Assembly: GCA_030248065.1 (NCBI GenBank)
Contig: JASAMV010003545.1
Span: forward strand, 1 to 64,000
Direction of reading: 5' to 3'
DNA length: 64,000 bases
Source: Rhynchonema sp. JSB1_4
Taxonomy: Eukaryota > Nematoda > Chromadorea > Monhysterida > Xyalidae
Shown here: in pieces, positions 48,333-61,400 of the stretch
How positions within the stretch are numbered: position 1 is the stretch's first letter
Layout: each line of letters begins with the position of its first letter
The notes under the pieces: generated by a model
Databases searched by the model: none
Told to the model about the DNA's origin: nothing
Seen by the model: the letters and a program-made list of their open reading frames with translations, nothing else
Program-made: the position numbers and the translations under genes

Positions 48333-49078
48333 GGGATTGAAATTCTCCGAATCGGGATTACAGTTTTTGGCACGATGTTACTCACATTACCGAAAATGCT
48401 TCATTTTCGTCCGGATCAAAAAGTTAACCCTTATTTAAATTCCTATTGTCCGAAAACCGTCAGTCAGTGCCAATTCGTCCCATAATCGCAGACCATTTCT
48501 AACACGTTTCATCCTTAATCTGGTGAAGCTACTTTTGGCCACCCTATACTGTGTATGGAAATCAGAACAACACAATACACTATTAGTGGCATCACTTTTT
48601 TAACATCCTTCACTTTCCTCAGTTAACCACCGAACAACTTCATACACAAGTGACCAAATTTTGTAATCAAACATAATCTGGAAGAAATTGCTTGGCTTCA
48701 TTCCAGATCCCAAGATCAGCTGACAAAACTCCAAAAAATCACACCATGATCAAGACTGGGCACCCATAAGAACCCTTCGAAATCTGTCGCACGCCGTCAA
48801 TCGGTTTTTACCCATGCGCCTTATATTATCATTTATGTAACATCAACCAACCTGTCATCTGCGTCTATGCTTGTGTGTTGATGGCAATCGATAAATTCAC
48901 TCAATTTCTATTTCCAACAATCGGACAGTCGTTAATGTTTCAACAAGCGTACAAATAGGGTCTAAAGAGTTGACAGAAACAGTCGCACTGATCGATACTA
49001 ATCTCTAAAAACGAATAAATCAACAAAAAGTTAGGCACTTTTTACAGTCAGACAGGCACAAAGTATAACACGCGAACA
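48333..49078. repeat. Direct duplication, copy B (about 745 bp)
   Basis: Partner of 47029-47774. The high identity implies a recent duplication or unequal exchange. The unique interval between the copies (47775-48332) is only 558 bp. Confidence 0.9.
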
Positions 49079-49413
49079 AATTAAATAAACCCTAAATAAA
49101 ATAAATTGCCCTAAAAAATTACCGGTAATGTACTTTTCCGAAAAAATGTCCTTTTTGGTCTTAAATTTTTTTCGAGAGGGATTTTTTTCGTTTTTTTCCG
49201 GTTTTTTTTCACCACAGATGGACCCACTTATTTCGTGAAAAAAGGGGGTTTTTCCATCAGCCAGTATAGTCAATTATATTCGGCTGCCCTGGTGCGCCAC
49301 GCGTCTGTGAAAACAGGTCGAAACGGACAACGAGAAACGCGCCGTCCAATTTATCCCGCGTTTATTGCGGCCGGTCTCACTCGCGTTGTTGTCTTGCAGA
49401 CCGTTCACTGTCG

Positions 49414-52400
49414 ATGGAAGACGTTGACGAAAGTCAGGAATTGAGCGAATCACTCGTTCAGCATCTGCTCAAACAGTGGGAGCCGAAATATTGCACATAT
49501 CGCGATCTCAGGTTGGTTGTTTACTGTGGAGTGTGGACCAGTGTAGTTCCTGGGGGGAGGGGGGTCCCCCCTCGGGTACGCTATCTCCCCCTCAGGTAAA
49601 TAGGCATTTTTAGGCCCAAAATGGGCATTTTTAGGCCTAAAATGTGTGATTTTCAGGTCAATGCTCTCAAAAGTCGCCAAAATACCCTTTTTATGAAGAA
49701 TTTTTTCCAAAAAGGGGTAAAAATAGGTCAAATTTTCGACCTCAAAAAGTGACTTTTTCCTGAATTTGGGTCTTCCCCCCTCCTCCCTCGGCGTACACTA
49801 TCTCCCCCTCCGAAAAAACAGATTGTCCGCTATCTCCCCCTCCGGACCAGGAACTACATTGCTGTGGACTGTAGTGTGTGCGATGTTGTGCTTTTGTGTT
49901 CTTGAGCTTGTGGGTAGCAGGCCTGGCACCTCGCTCGCCTGTGAAAACAGACCGAAACGGGCAAAACTCACTGCTGCTACATTATTTGCACGTTTATTCG
50001 TGTTTGCTGGTTACTGCGGAATGCGATATATAACTGACTGTCTTCGTACTTCTGGTCACCCTTTTGGAGGTAAAAATGGTCGATTTTTAGTGTTTTGGTA
50101 AAAAATTTCATAGTCAAAAAGTCTGGGTACTGGATGCGGATACCCCTGGTTAAAAAAATGAAGTTACCAAATACTAGGGGCAGAGGGTATCCCCAGCGAC
50201 ACCACTGCTTCGTCGACTTCTAAAAGGAAACAAAATAAAAAAGTGGAAAAATAAAAACCGGAAAACTAAAAAAGTGGAAAAATGATTTTTTTAACGCTTA
50301 TCTCAAGTTTTTCACACACGCCACTTCTGGAACACTCACCAGCCAGACTCACCGATTATAGCAAGAGCACACGGACACAATTGTGGCAATGTCATAATTT
50401 CGAAATCCACAGCCACAAGGTTCAGAAGCTGATTGCGCTGCAGCTCACCTCTCGATGTTTTAGCTGCAGTCGCAAGTACGCGAACCGTGCGAAACAAATC
50501 AATAATTCATTGGTTATGCTTTTTTTAGGATATTTGTTGGCACATTCAACGTCAATGGTAAATTACCGACGCAAACGTTGAATCCGTGGCTGACCACTGG
50601 CATTGATCAACCGCCGGATGTCTATGTCGTTGGGTTGGTTTTTGCCAACTTTTGTCACATTTGTCATTTTTTTCAGTGTACATTGTAAATACCATTGATA
50701 ACACACGCTTACATTTGCGCCGTTATTCTATCGTGTCAGTGGAACATTTTCGATTTTCCTGAAAGCAATACATGCGTCGTGTAAAGATAAGCTTGTTCGT
50801 GAAACTGATCAACCTGTGATGATTTCATAACTATGTATATATCAGCAGAATCTGAAAAAAAATTTTAAAAATGTCTCCAAATTATATGATTTATTTTCAG
50901 TTTCCAAGAGCTCGATTTGGACACGCGAGGCTACATTGTTGACAACGTGAAGAAGGAGGAAGAGTGGAAACGGGCCGTATTGACCGCGTTGCCTCGTCAG
51001 CAGGAATATGTGGAGGTAGAAAATGGGATATTCTATCTTTCGCACGCTTTTTGTAGCTTGTTTCGCCGTTTTATTAAGTTTATCTTGTATCAAACTATTC
51101 CACGTTCAAGACTTGATTGAAGCCAAGGTAATCTCAAGTTCAGGAAGGAGTACACAACTGTCTTGATAAGGCAGTTAATCACTTAATTTCTGGTCAGAAA
51201 ATAACGAAGAACACCATAACATGGGAGAAGTTCAATTGAACATGATTTAGAGATCTTCCAAGACGCCCACATTGTGCTGCATGGGCATGGGTAATGATTG
51301 TCGACGTTCTTTCGACGTTTTCCTTTCGACATCGGGCGACAGATCCTTGGGTTGTTGCTCTTCGGATGAGTAAATAGTTTTGTGGGTGTTCTCCTTCTCA
51401 CCCGCTGGTTGTGTGCTGCCGCAATTAGCCGACACCGAAAAGACGCTGAAGTTGGTGCTTGGGCTGTTGTACCTGGAATGTTTCTGAGATGTGGTGGGTG
51501 AATGATGCTTGACTGTTTGTGAGCATTTTGAGAAAACCGATAGGCTTGCTTGTTTGTTTTCTTTGTCGGACGCAGTACCGCAGTTCAAATGGTGCTTTTT
51601 CAGATTTTTCATTGTTATTTGCGGATTATCTGTGCACCAGTTGAGCACGAACCGTCAGATAAATTGTGTCGAACAGCTGAACTGCGGTACTGCGTCCGAC
51701 AAAGAAAACAAGCAAAAGTGACTGGGACCCAGGTTTTTTTTTATAAATGAGCCACTGGCTCAGTACTGGCTCATTTGGGAAAATCTACTGGCTCATTTTG
51801 AAGTCTATTGGCTCATTTTAAAATGGGGTATAATAATATGTTGTTTTATCACTGCTCTGGCGTGTTTTTGGTGCGTTTCGATGCTAAATAGTATGTTTTG
51901 GCCTAAAGATTAACACCAATCGCGCGTAGCGCGGAAACTTTTACATTTTATACCACCGATTGCTAAAAAGGTCAGTCTTTTAGTGTTTTATGCTATTTTT
52001 TATCCACTCCTCTTACCCGCTTTGACCACTTCCGCCTCGGCTAGTCCTGCGTTGGAAACTGCCCGGTCGTTCATTGCCGTGTTCAATTGAGCACCGTCTG
52101 TGAAGCAAAGAGGTCCGTCGCGGTCGGCTGGTGTCTGGTGTCTTGTCTGGTGTCTGGTGCAGATTCGGGTTGCTGCCCTGATTGGAGCGCAGATCGGACT
52201 TTGAGCCACCGCGACTGCCGCCCGGCGGTTTGGCGGACTTTTTGTCCGATGTTTTGGCACTAGCTGGTTTCTGGATGTCGATGGCGTTCTGAAAACATGA
52301 CTTTAGGAGGCAAAATTGCGTGGTTTTCTTGAAATGAAAATAGTAATTTTACCATTTTGGTCAAAATCGGCGAGTGACGTGAACCGTCTGAATGGTCGTG

Positions 52401-55400
52401 GTGGTGGTCATGTTCAGAAGATGATGCCCCTGTACCCATACTGTACTATTTTGGCCAAGTTTTGATTAGAACTTTCGACTGATGCAAGTCGGGGAAAAGC
52501 GGTACTGTCTGCTCATTTGAGCTAGGATTCAAATTCATACATGGCGCTCATTGTGTCTACTATCCATTTGTCAACCAGCGTGCCGAACCAGTAATATACT
52601 GTAGTTGTCTTTTGGGTCATAAGCGGTAGCGAATCTCGTGCAGTTTTGTAGCCCAGTTACTGACTGCAGCAGGTGCCTGGCAATAGGAACAAACAAATTT
52701 TTGTTTTCTGATGTATGTATGAACCAACGTACGCTTATGTGACAACAAATAGTGCAGAACAAGCAAGGCAGTATTGTGTATGTATACTTTGTAAATGGGC
52801 TGAGTTTATTTAGCCAGATGGAAGTTGTGACTGCCTGTACCTGCCTGTTTCTGTGACAGCTTGCTGCTTGTTGCAGCTAATACCCTGTTTATGCTAATGA
52901 CACACACACAAGTACATGTAGAGCATGTCGTCCCTTGTCAAACAAAAAGACCCAACGCACCACAAAGACCCAACGCAGTTAAGGTTGTACATTTACGGCG
53001 GAGACGACCAGACATATAATAAAAATACTGCACCCCGATACTCGGCTTATTAAAAGATTTATTGCGATTTGAAAAAAGACCCAACTCGTTGGTTCCTTTT
53101 TGTTAGGCGTGAAGCAAGCCCCAAGCAAGCGGTTGGGGAAAATGAATGCAAGAGAAAACTTAACAAGTTGTTCGTTCTCTCCAACGATTGTGTTATGTCG
53201 CGCTTTGTTTCTCCTGGGTATAACTGAATTGAATATTGAAGTCGTTTATCACTTCATTGTAGACGTTTCGCCCAAAAAAGTCAAGTGATTTTGGCGCTCT
53301 TCCAGTGTTAAAGAACATCTTGCCGAAGCACTTTCAGCATTTTTGGCTTCGTGTCGCGATATTAACCAGTGCTGTACGGCGTGCAGAAGTAAAGCTACAT
53401 ATCAAAGTTTCCGAAACTGCTATTTTTTGGTCGGCATATTTTCCATTTATGTGCAAATGTTTGCACCTCGTTGCGGGTTGCACCTTCCCAGTTGGCACAA
53501 CCGACTGGATCTGTGATGACAACACTCAATCCTATTTCATCCCACGTGCCTTTTTTGTGCAAACGCACATGTTCAATAGTCAACCCATGCAACCAGCACA
53601 CTGTCAAACAACACACCCACACACAGCGCACAAACAGAGTGACATGATGTTTTACTTCCACAACACTGCGTGGGTGTGCTGCACAACAGGCTGCCTGTGT
53701 TGGCTACAACGTGTGAAAAGGGCTAGTTCGGTTTGTTCGTGTTGTCTTTCCTTTCTTTGTGTGTGGCTGTGTTGATTGCCATGCGATGGGACTTTTTTGT
53801 CAAGCGAAAAAGGAACCAACACGCGATGGGGCTTTATTACTTTTCGCAATGGGGCTTTTTTTGACTTCATCAAAACACAAAATGTTTCATCGCGCTCACA
53901 AGAAATTACGTTTGAATATGGTTACTGTTGCAATTTGTTGGACTGGTCCCAAGCAATTTTATGTCAGAAGATCGCTCTGCCAACCGAAGTTGTCAATGTT
54001 TTATACTGCCGTCAACTTTCAATCCCACTTTTCTCGCGAAACTGCGCTGAAGCGTTGGTTCTTTTTGTTTGACAAGGGACGATGTGATGATACTTTTTTC
54101 AAGTCCATTAGGGCGACGTTACCTACATAAGTCTGTGTACAGGCAGAGACAAGCAGATATTTTTGACTGATTCCGGTTGAGCTCGCCGTGAAATAGTTCT
54201 GTGCTGGCGGTGTGAACTTTTTGCTCAGCAGAATTAGAGTCAAGCAGTTCAAAGCAAACAGACAGCAAGCACATTGCATTGTAAGCATTCAGTCGGAATA
54301 AGTAAACGGATGACAGACATCCTTTGAATAAATGGGGTCTAACAAGGGGGCATCATTTGTCGAAATTAAAAAAAATAGTCGTAAAAGTACTCAAGGACTG
54401 AAACATCAAAAGTGCACAGTTACTTCAAATCTACATGGATATTACAGATAAATTTCTGTTTTATTCCACTTGCAGATCCGAACGGTGCGCCTGGTTGGCA
54501 TAATGATGCTGATTGCTGCCAAGCCCAACATTCGAATATCAGCCAAAGATGTGCACAGCGATGCTGTGCCCACGGGCATTGGCGGCATTTTGGTTGGTTT
54601 TGGGTTTTTTTAATTTTCAAGTTGTTCTTTGATGTCTCCTGCTGGTGATCTGCATCTGTGTTCTGCTCATTAGTAGGGCAATGACTGATGTTGAGTGTCG
54701 GTGGGCACATACTTGCGTAGTCTTTCGCATGATGTATTTAAAAAAACGTTTTTCCAAAAAAACGTTTTTTTCCAAGTATTTTTCCTGTACTTGAGGATGC
54801 CCGTTGTCCAAAAACGCCTATTTTGAATAAAATTTTGTCGGGAGATGGTCCGAGACAGGGCACAAATGCATTTGGAGCGTCAAAAGTAACCATTTTAGAC
54901 TGTTTAGAACAGTTATTCCGTGGTTTTGACGACATTCTTTCGGGATCTCAGAAGATTTTTCGCAATTTTTTGAAAAAAACAGTCACTTTCAAAAGCTAGC
55001 GTTTGGAAAAACATCCGGAAAATAAAAACGTATTTTTCAGGGCCTCGGGAACAAAACTTTTTTTCGGAAAGTTATTAGGAAACAGGTACATCGCTTGCTG
55101 GGTGGCAGGCAGGTTGGTCCTGAAAGCGGTCTTGTGCCATAAAACTGTCGCTGCCTTTTCTTGTGCTGCATTACCACGCTCAAAAGATCGCTTAGAAGTT
55201 GTCGATTTTTAGCAAAGATTTTTCTTGAAAAATCTCTGTTTGCTCTATCACTCAGGCAGCTTATGTTTCACGCGATTATGCCATCACATGACTTGGAGTC
55301 AAACATAGTTCCCGATCGGTGCTTATGTCAAAAGACCGTTTATTAATATCAAAGATAACTACAATAAATTACATTTTCCCCTGATTCTTCAGGGCAACAA

Positions 55401-58400
55401 AGGCGGTGTGGGCATCAGTCTGATGGTCGATGACACACGTTTGTGCTTTATCTGTTCGCATTTGGCAGCACACGAACACGAAATGGACAGGCGAAATCAG
55501 GACCATAGGGACATCTGCAATCGAATGAAGTTCGCCAAGAATACGCCCTATGAATTCACGATTACGGATCACGAGTGAGCTGAGCTTTTAGGGTTTTTTC
55601 TTGTTTGTGTAAACAGGGTGATTAATTTGTGGTCAGGTCATGCAAATTAATCAGACGCAAGGCACATTAACCAATGGGGTTGATGACACTCGAGTAAGAA
55701 AACTAGCTAGCTAGCCGGGTACCCCGATTTGGGGGTATTGGTCCAAAAGTCAAAAACAGAGTTGATAGCAGATTTTGCACTGACGCTGAGCTTTTGAATT
55801 TTTTTGGTTTTCAAGTATAATTGCCATCATCACCAAACTGACCCGGATCTGACCAAACGATCTCCAAAACAACAGCAACTTCAACAGTTATTTTCGCCAA
55901 ATAAAAAAATCCCTCAAACCATCGATGGCTGTACGAACGGCTGAATGAACGTTGGTACGAATTCGATGGCTAAACAAAAACTAAGACAACAGTTAATAAC
56001 ACCGGAAGAAGAAGTGGACAAAGAAGGGTTACTGCACGTCTCAACCCAACCCTGCGCACCGATGATCGCCTAACCACAAACCCGTGGAAGGAGCGCACGT
56101 CCAGTTTTGGACACTAAATGTGATCGTCACCTTCTGGGAACGGAAGCAATGAAGCCGCTTAAAAGCTTAGTTTCGGTGATATGTGATATCCTTGAGATAT
56201 GTGATATTATTTGAGCTTAGCTTTGAGCGGTTGTATTTGTTAGTGCAGGCCGTTCGGGTCTTCTGACCCCACATATGGAATTTCTTCCGAAGTTGCCAGC
56301 AGAATAATAATAATAAAGTCAAAAACAGGGCTAATAAAAATTGGTCTATGCTAACCAGTGGTGTCGTTGGGAAATGAAAAAGTCAGGATACCGGATACCC
56401 AAAATCCAAAATTTTCGGATACCGGATACCCAAAATGAAAAATCTCGGATACCAGGTGGGTTGCTCCCCAAAATAAAAAAATCTCGGATACCCAGGGGGG
56501 TTGTTCAAAAAAAGGTCAATTTTTTAGAGGAAAATTGAGCAAAATTGGTGTTGGAAGCGCACAAAATGGTCATTTTTGGGGTTATGCTTGCGCCAGCAAG
56601 CGATTTTGGGCATTTTGGAGGTAAAAATGGGCTATTTTTACGGTTTTCGGAAAAATTTTAGGGTAGGATGCCCCTGGACAAAAAGTCAGGATACCGGATA
56701 CCCCTGGGTGAAAAAATCAAGATACCGGATGCCGGATACTAGGGGCGGGGTAACCCCCCCCTTCCCCCCAACGACACCACTGATGCTAACATAAGTCCTA
56801 AAATGCGTATTTTTGTCCACATTTGGGAAATCTGAGCGAATTTGACCATTTTGGCGCGTAAAATTGTCATTTTGGCACCGCAGCTTCTGTTGTTATATTT
56901 CAGTGCTATCATCTGGTTGGGTGATCTCAATTATCGGTTGAGAAATGACAAGGTATCGGCGATTGATGCGAAGAAATATTATCTCGCCAAAGAGTATGGC
57001 TTGATGCTCGAACACGATCAGGTACGCGGTTTTATGCCGTCATTTTTATTATTTTTTTGGTTGTTCATTTTATTAAATCGCAATCAAACTTGATCACACA
57101 AAAGATTTAGAACTTGTCGACAAAAAATTTTCATGTTTTCGTTTTCATTTTCAGTTACAATGGGCCAAAGAGAAGAATCTCGCGTTTCGTGATTACACGG
57201 AAGCTCCGATCACGTTTGCACCCAGCTATAAATACGACGTGGGCAAAGTGGATGTGCTGGACACCAGGTATGTTTTTTTGTAAAATGCGCGTTATTTCAA
57301 CAATCGTCATCAGGCAAGGGCGGTTCCAGTGGGCTACCACAGGGGCCTTGGCCCCCCTTTGGTCCAAGTTGCCCATGAGGAGCGGCCATCATTTCGGAAA
57401 AAAAGAAAGAAAAAGGACTCTGCGCCCTCTTTCGCAAAATTTTCACTCGGACACACTTCAAAAACCCAAAACTCGTGCGCTTCATGCGTCAGATACACCC
57501 ATCTTCCAGGAAAAGTGATAGTTGCGGGTGCAAAAAGGGCAATTCAAAGCAAGCACTGGAGAAAAATTGACTCCAATGCTTCCATCGCTTTCCATTGCTA
57601 CTGACAGCTGAATTTTATTAAAAAAAACTCAGTTTGCTTGATTTCGATGTGCTGCTCAGTTTCATTTTTCCTTAACCACAAACCGTGCGGTACGGACGAT
57701 CAAAATTCTGTCTGACATCTTGTTGAGGTCATGGCAGCGTGAAACATAAGCAGACAGTAGAGAGTGCAATAAATGGAGACTGTCGTTATCTTTTTTAATT
57801 TGTGGTAATTTTTGTTGTGATACATTCACCCCGCTGGTCCCACTTTTGGGACCCCTTTCATTTCCCTACATAACTTATCGGAATTTGCAACTTTTCCGAA
57901 AATTATATGTACTGAAAAAAAAAACGTTTTTTTCTATTTTTTCCGTGCCAATTGGGCGGGGCGCCGGTAAAAAATAGGTTATTCCCCCACAATTTTGACG
58001 CTTTGTCAGAAAAGTGCAAAGTCCGCTCTGCAATTCATCCGGATAAATATACAGTATTTCACTGAGAGAAACAATTTTCTGTTTTTTTAGGCAAAACGCT
58101 GTTTTTTCCATCTGCAATTACACACCACATGACTAACGACTTGAATGTTTTGTTCATTTTATTTGTTTTTCTTTTATTTCGTTCAGCGAAAAACAACGTC
58201 CTCCGGCGTGGACCGACCGAATTCTCTACCGAGCCCTCGATACCGAAGTCCGATCGCTGTCATATGAATCGACATCATCGATTAGTTTGAGCGATCACAA
58301 ACCGGTCAGATCGCATATGGCTGTGAAGGTGCGTTTTTCGATTAAATTTGTTGAATTGTGCCGTGTGTTTTTTTTGGTGGTCACGTGACCCCCCCCCCCC

Positions 58401-61400
58401 CGAAAACACTGAGTACAGTCTTGTCCAACATGACTTTTTATCATGTTGTCATTTATACCATATTTTGACCAAAAATATTCCATTTTGACAGACGACCGAC
58501 TTTTGGCCCGGAAAAAAAACAGTTGTTTATTCTGGGCAAAACAGTTTTGTTGGTAAATATAGTATTCTGGAAAAAATTGCAACTCTGGGCAGAAGAAAAT
58601 GGTTTTCTTTTGCTTTTTTGTTCCCAACCACACGAATAGCAAGTTCGGTAATCTGAAGATGATCTGAATCTCCGAATGCAGGTAAAAGTGTGCGATCCGA
58701 GACTCAGAGCCAAGTTCACAACCGAAGCCATCCAGGAAGCGGATAGGAGAGCGAATGAGTTGATACCGAGACTGGATTTGAGTGAGAAATTCGTGAGTTG
58801 TCGTTGGTTTCAATTGGCAAAAGAAAGCGTTCTTCGTGGTGAGCTAGTAAAAGTTGTCACTAACAACATCAACCTCGGTTTTGCTCTTCGGTCAAAGCAT
58901 GGGCTTTCTTTTCGAGGCAAGGCCTAGGCTCCGGCCAGACATATGTACGTGTCGAAATGATGAAGCAAAAGCAATATCCAACATTGAACTGGTTTGTTTG
59001 GAAACAAGGTATTGTTGAAAAAAAGGCGTGATGAAATAAAGAACAAGTATTGTAGTGAGGCAAATAATTTAGTATAACTTGGTGGTAGGTGTTTTTTCCG
59101 GTGAGGTCCGAACCCTGGTGTGGTGACGTGGTGATCGAAGTGATGATCTTTTCTTCCAAACTTCTTGTTTTTTCTCAGCTGGTGTCCCACATGGATGTTT
59201 GGCATGGAAAATTCAACCAAAACATAATACAACTTTCCAGTTCAATTTCGGCACTGTGAAATTCCTGGAGCCCGTGGTGCAAACGCTGGTGCTACGAAAC
59301 GAGGGCAAATCGGTGGCTCGGTTCAGATTCAGCGCGCCCGCCATTCCCGGAGGACCCAAGAATGTGAAGGATTGGCTAAATGTCACACCGATGCACGGAA
59401 AGATACCTGTTGGGCAAGAGGTTGGCTTTATGGTTTGCTTTTTTATCGTTTGGCATTGGTGCTGTTTTTTTCTCAAAGTTCTTCATGTGCAACGCGCGCT
59501 TTGCAGTCAGGGGTGATAGGAGCAAATTGCACTTGGGATTTTTGGATTTTTAGTTGTCTGTTTTGCTCGAAATCAGAGGCTTTGCATCTGATTGCCGTCC
59601 GCATTTTTTTGGAAGGCAAAAATCGATCAATAATCAGCGGACCAGATTTCCGCGTTGAATCTGAAGTTGGTGTTTCGTCTCTTTGTGACCTCAGCTGAAG
59701 TCGGATCGTTTGGCGATATGTGTTTAAAGATTCCGTAAGGGGACAGACAAAACAAAAAATAGAATTATGAGGATGTATTCGCTCCAACATTCAAATAATA
59801 TTGCACATGTGCACTAGTTACTTGATGGTTCACGATACTTGCTGCTGTCAGGACAGGAAGGCGAATTATGGCAGTTAGACGTTTTTGTCTTTTTTTATGG
59901 TCACACTTCTCACATCACAAGATTCTTTTTGCCACATTCCAGCAAAACGCAATAATTCGCGCCACAATAATGAACGACTGAATTTTGTGCTGTTGGCTTT
60001 TTCCAGCTGATGGTCGACCTACAAGTGCTGATCGACAAACAATGGGCCTGGCGATTACATGACAAGACGGAGAAACTCGACCAAATCGTGCTCCTGCACA
60101 CTATCGGTTGGTTTTGGGATTGATTTGTGAAAAATAATTTAATTTAAAAGTGTAAAAATTAAAAAAATGTAATCACAGGAGGCGGTGATGCATTTCTGTC
60201 CATTGAGGGACAGTTCGCACCAACTGTCTTCGGCGTTTCATTGGAACAAGTCGTTTACGACCAACCTGTGGCTGTTAATAAAGAGTCTCCGTTGATTGAT
60301 TTGGTGTGTGGTTACATTTTGAATATTTTTTATTTTACATTTTGAATATTTTTTATTCCTGAAAATTTGTTTCTTGTAATCTTATTTGGCTGCAGGGTTT
60401 CGAAGCGGCTGACAGTGAACATCAGGCCCAAGCCGGCCCATCCACGGCAGTACCAAGGCCGTTGTGGACTTTGGTTGAAGAATTGAAACGAAAGTATTTG
60501 GATGAGGTTTGGAACAAAATTTTCCAGTTTTTTTACTTTTCGTACTTTGCCGATAAATGTTTCGTCGAGTTCAGAAAATTAATTGCGGAAATTCAATGTC
60601 GCTCCGATGCATGTCATGACGTAGACTTGGAAACATGACCTAATCCGTGTCAACCAACTTGAACAAAAATTAAATGCGTTGATTGCAGTTGAAGAACAAA
60701 TGAATTGCAGCCAGATATCTTCGCCGAAGCGGGCAGCACAGAGGATTTCCAGGCGATTCGCGATTACTTGGATGGCGGTAGCAAAGGACGATTTCGTATG
60801 TCATGGTTTATGCTTTTAATTTTTTATTTATCTTTTGTTTTTATTTTAGCAACAAACAGAAGTGCAATATGTCCTACTTATAGTGGTGTGTACCTTTCAT
60901 GCGGTGACACCGCCTCCATTTATATTGAATAATTTTCAACAATATTTATAACTTTCAATCTGCGTTTACCTCATAGTTCTAGTATTCTTTCATAGTAATA
61001 CTCTTTCGTGGTCGCCGAAAACTAGTTGTCCCACCGATTATGTTGAAGGCGGAAGACCGTTCTTCGTTCTTTCAACCAGCGAAAGAAAACTTAAAAAATC
61101 TTCTTGGCGAATTTCTAATGCGCACATGGCATTATCGGTAATGCGTGCAATCCGAACAAGTAAGTTTATGTTTCACCAGGTTATGACCTGGCCAAACAGC
61201 GAGATCCGATTCAATGGATCCAGCACTTGTTATCCGAAACACTTTTATGAAAACAAAACGAAAAATAAACGGGAACGTTTAGTGTGGGCCTTTGGACCCG
61301 AAATCTACCGTAACCTACCGTAGCCGAAAGTAACGGTATACGGTCCACACCAAACCGCTTCAAATAAACAGTCTGTCACGCTCTTAAATCAGATCACACC

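Larger units (their letters stand above)
50529..58328 (+). other. Region encoding the 5-phosphatase catalytic domain
   Basis: Exons 2-8 of the OCRL-like gene encode the endonuclease/exonuclease/phosphatase fold (residues about 33-330). Both signature motifs, the Mg-binding Asn in FNVNG, the Glu in FQELD and the catalytic HLAAH/DHKP histidines are intact, so catalytic activity is expected. Confidence 0.9.

Noticed and set aside
47029..49078. Direct repeats read as LTRs of a retrotransposon
   Set aside because: No TG/CA ends, no primer-binding site or polypurine tract, and the internal region is only 558 bp with no gag/pol coding and a MITE-like inverted repeat.
53305..53775. 156-codon plus-strand frame in OCRL intron 3
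   Set aside because: It starts with ATG but has no motif, unusual Cys/Trp/His composition and no splice context, and both strands are open here. Not enough to call a gene.
59372..59698. 108-codon plus-strand frame
   Set aside because: Out-of-frame shadow of OCRL exon 59241-59420 running into the intron.
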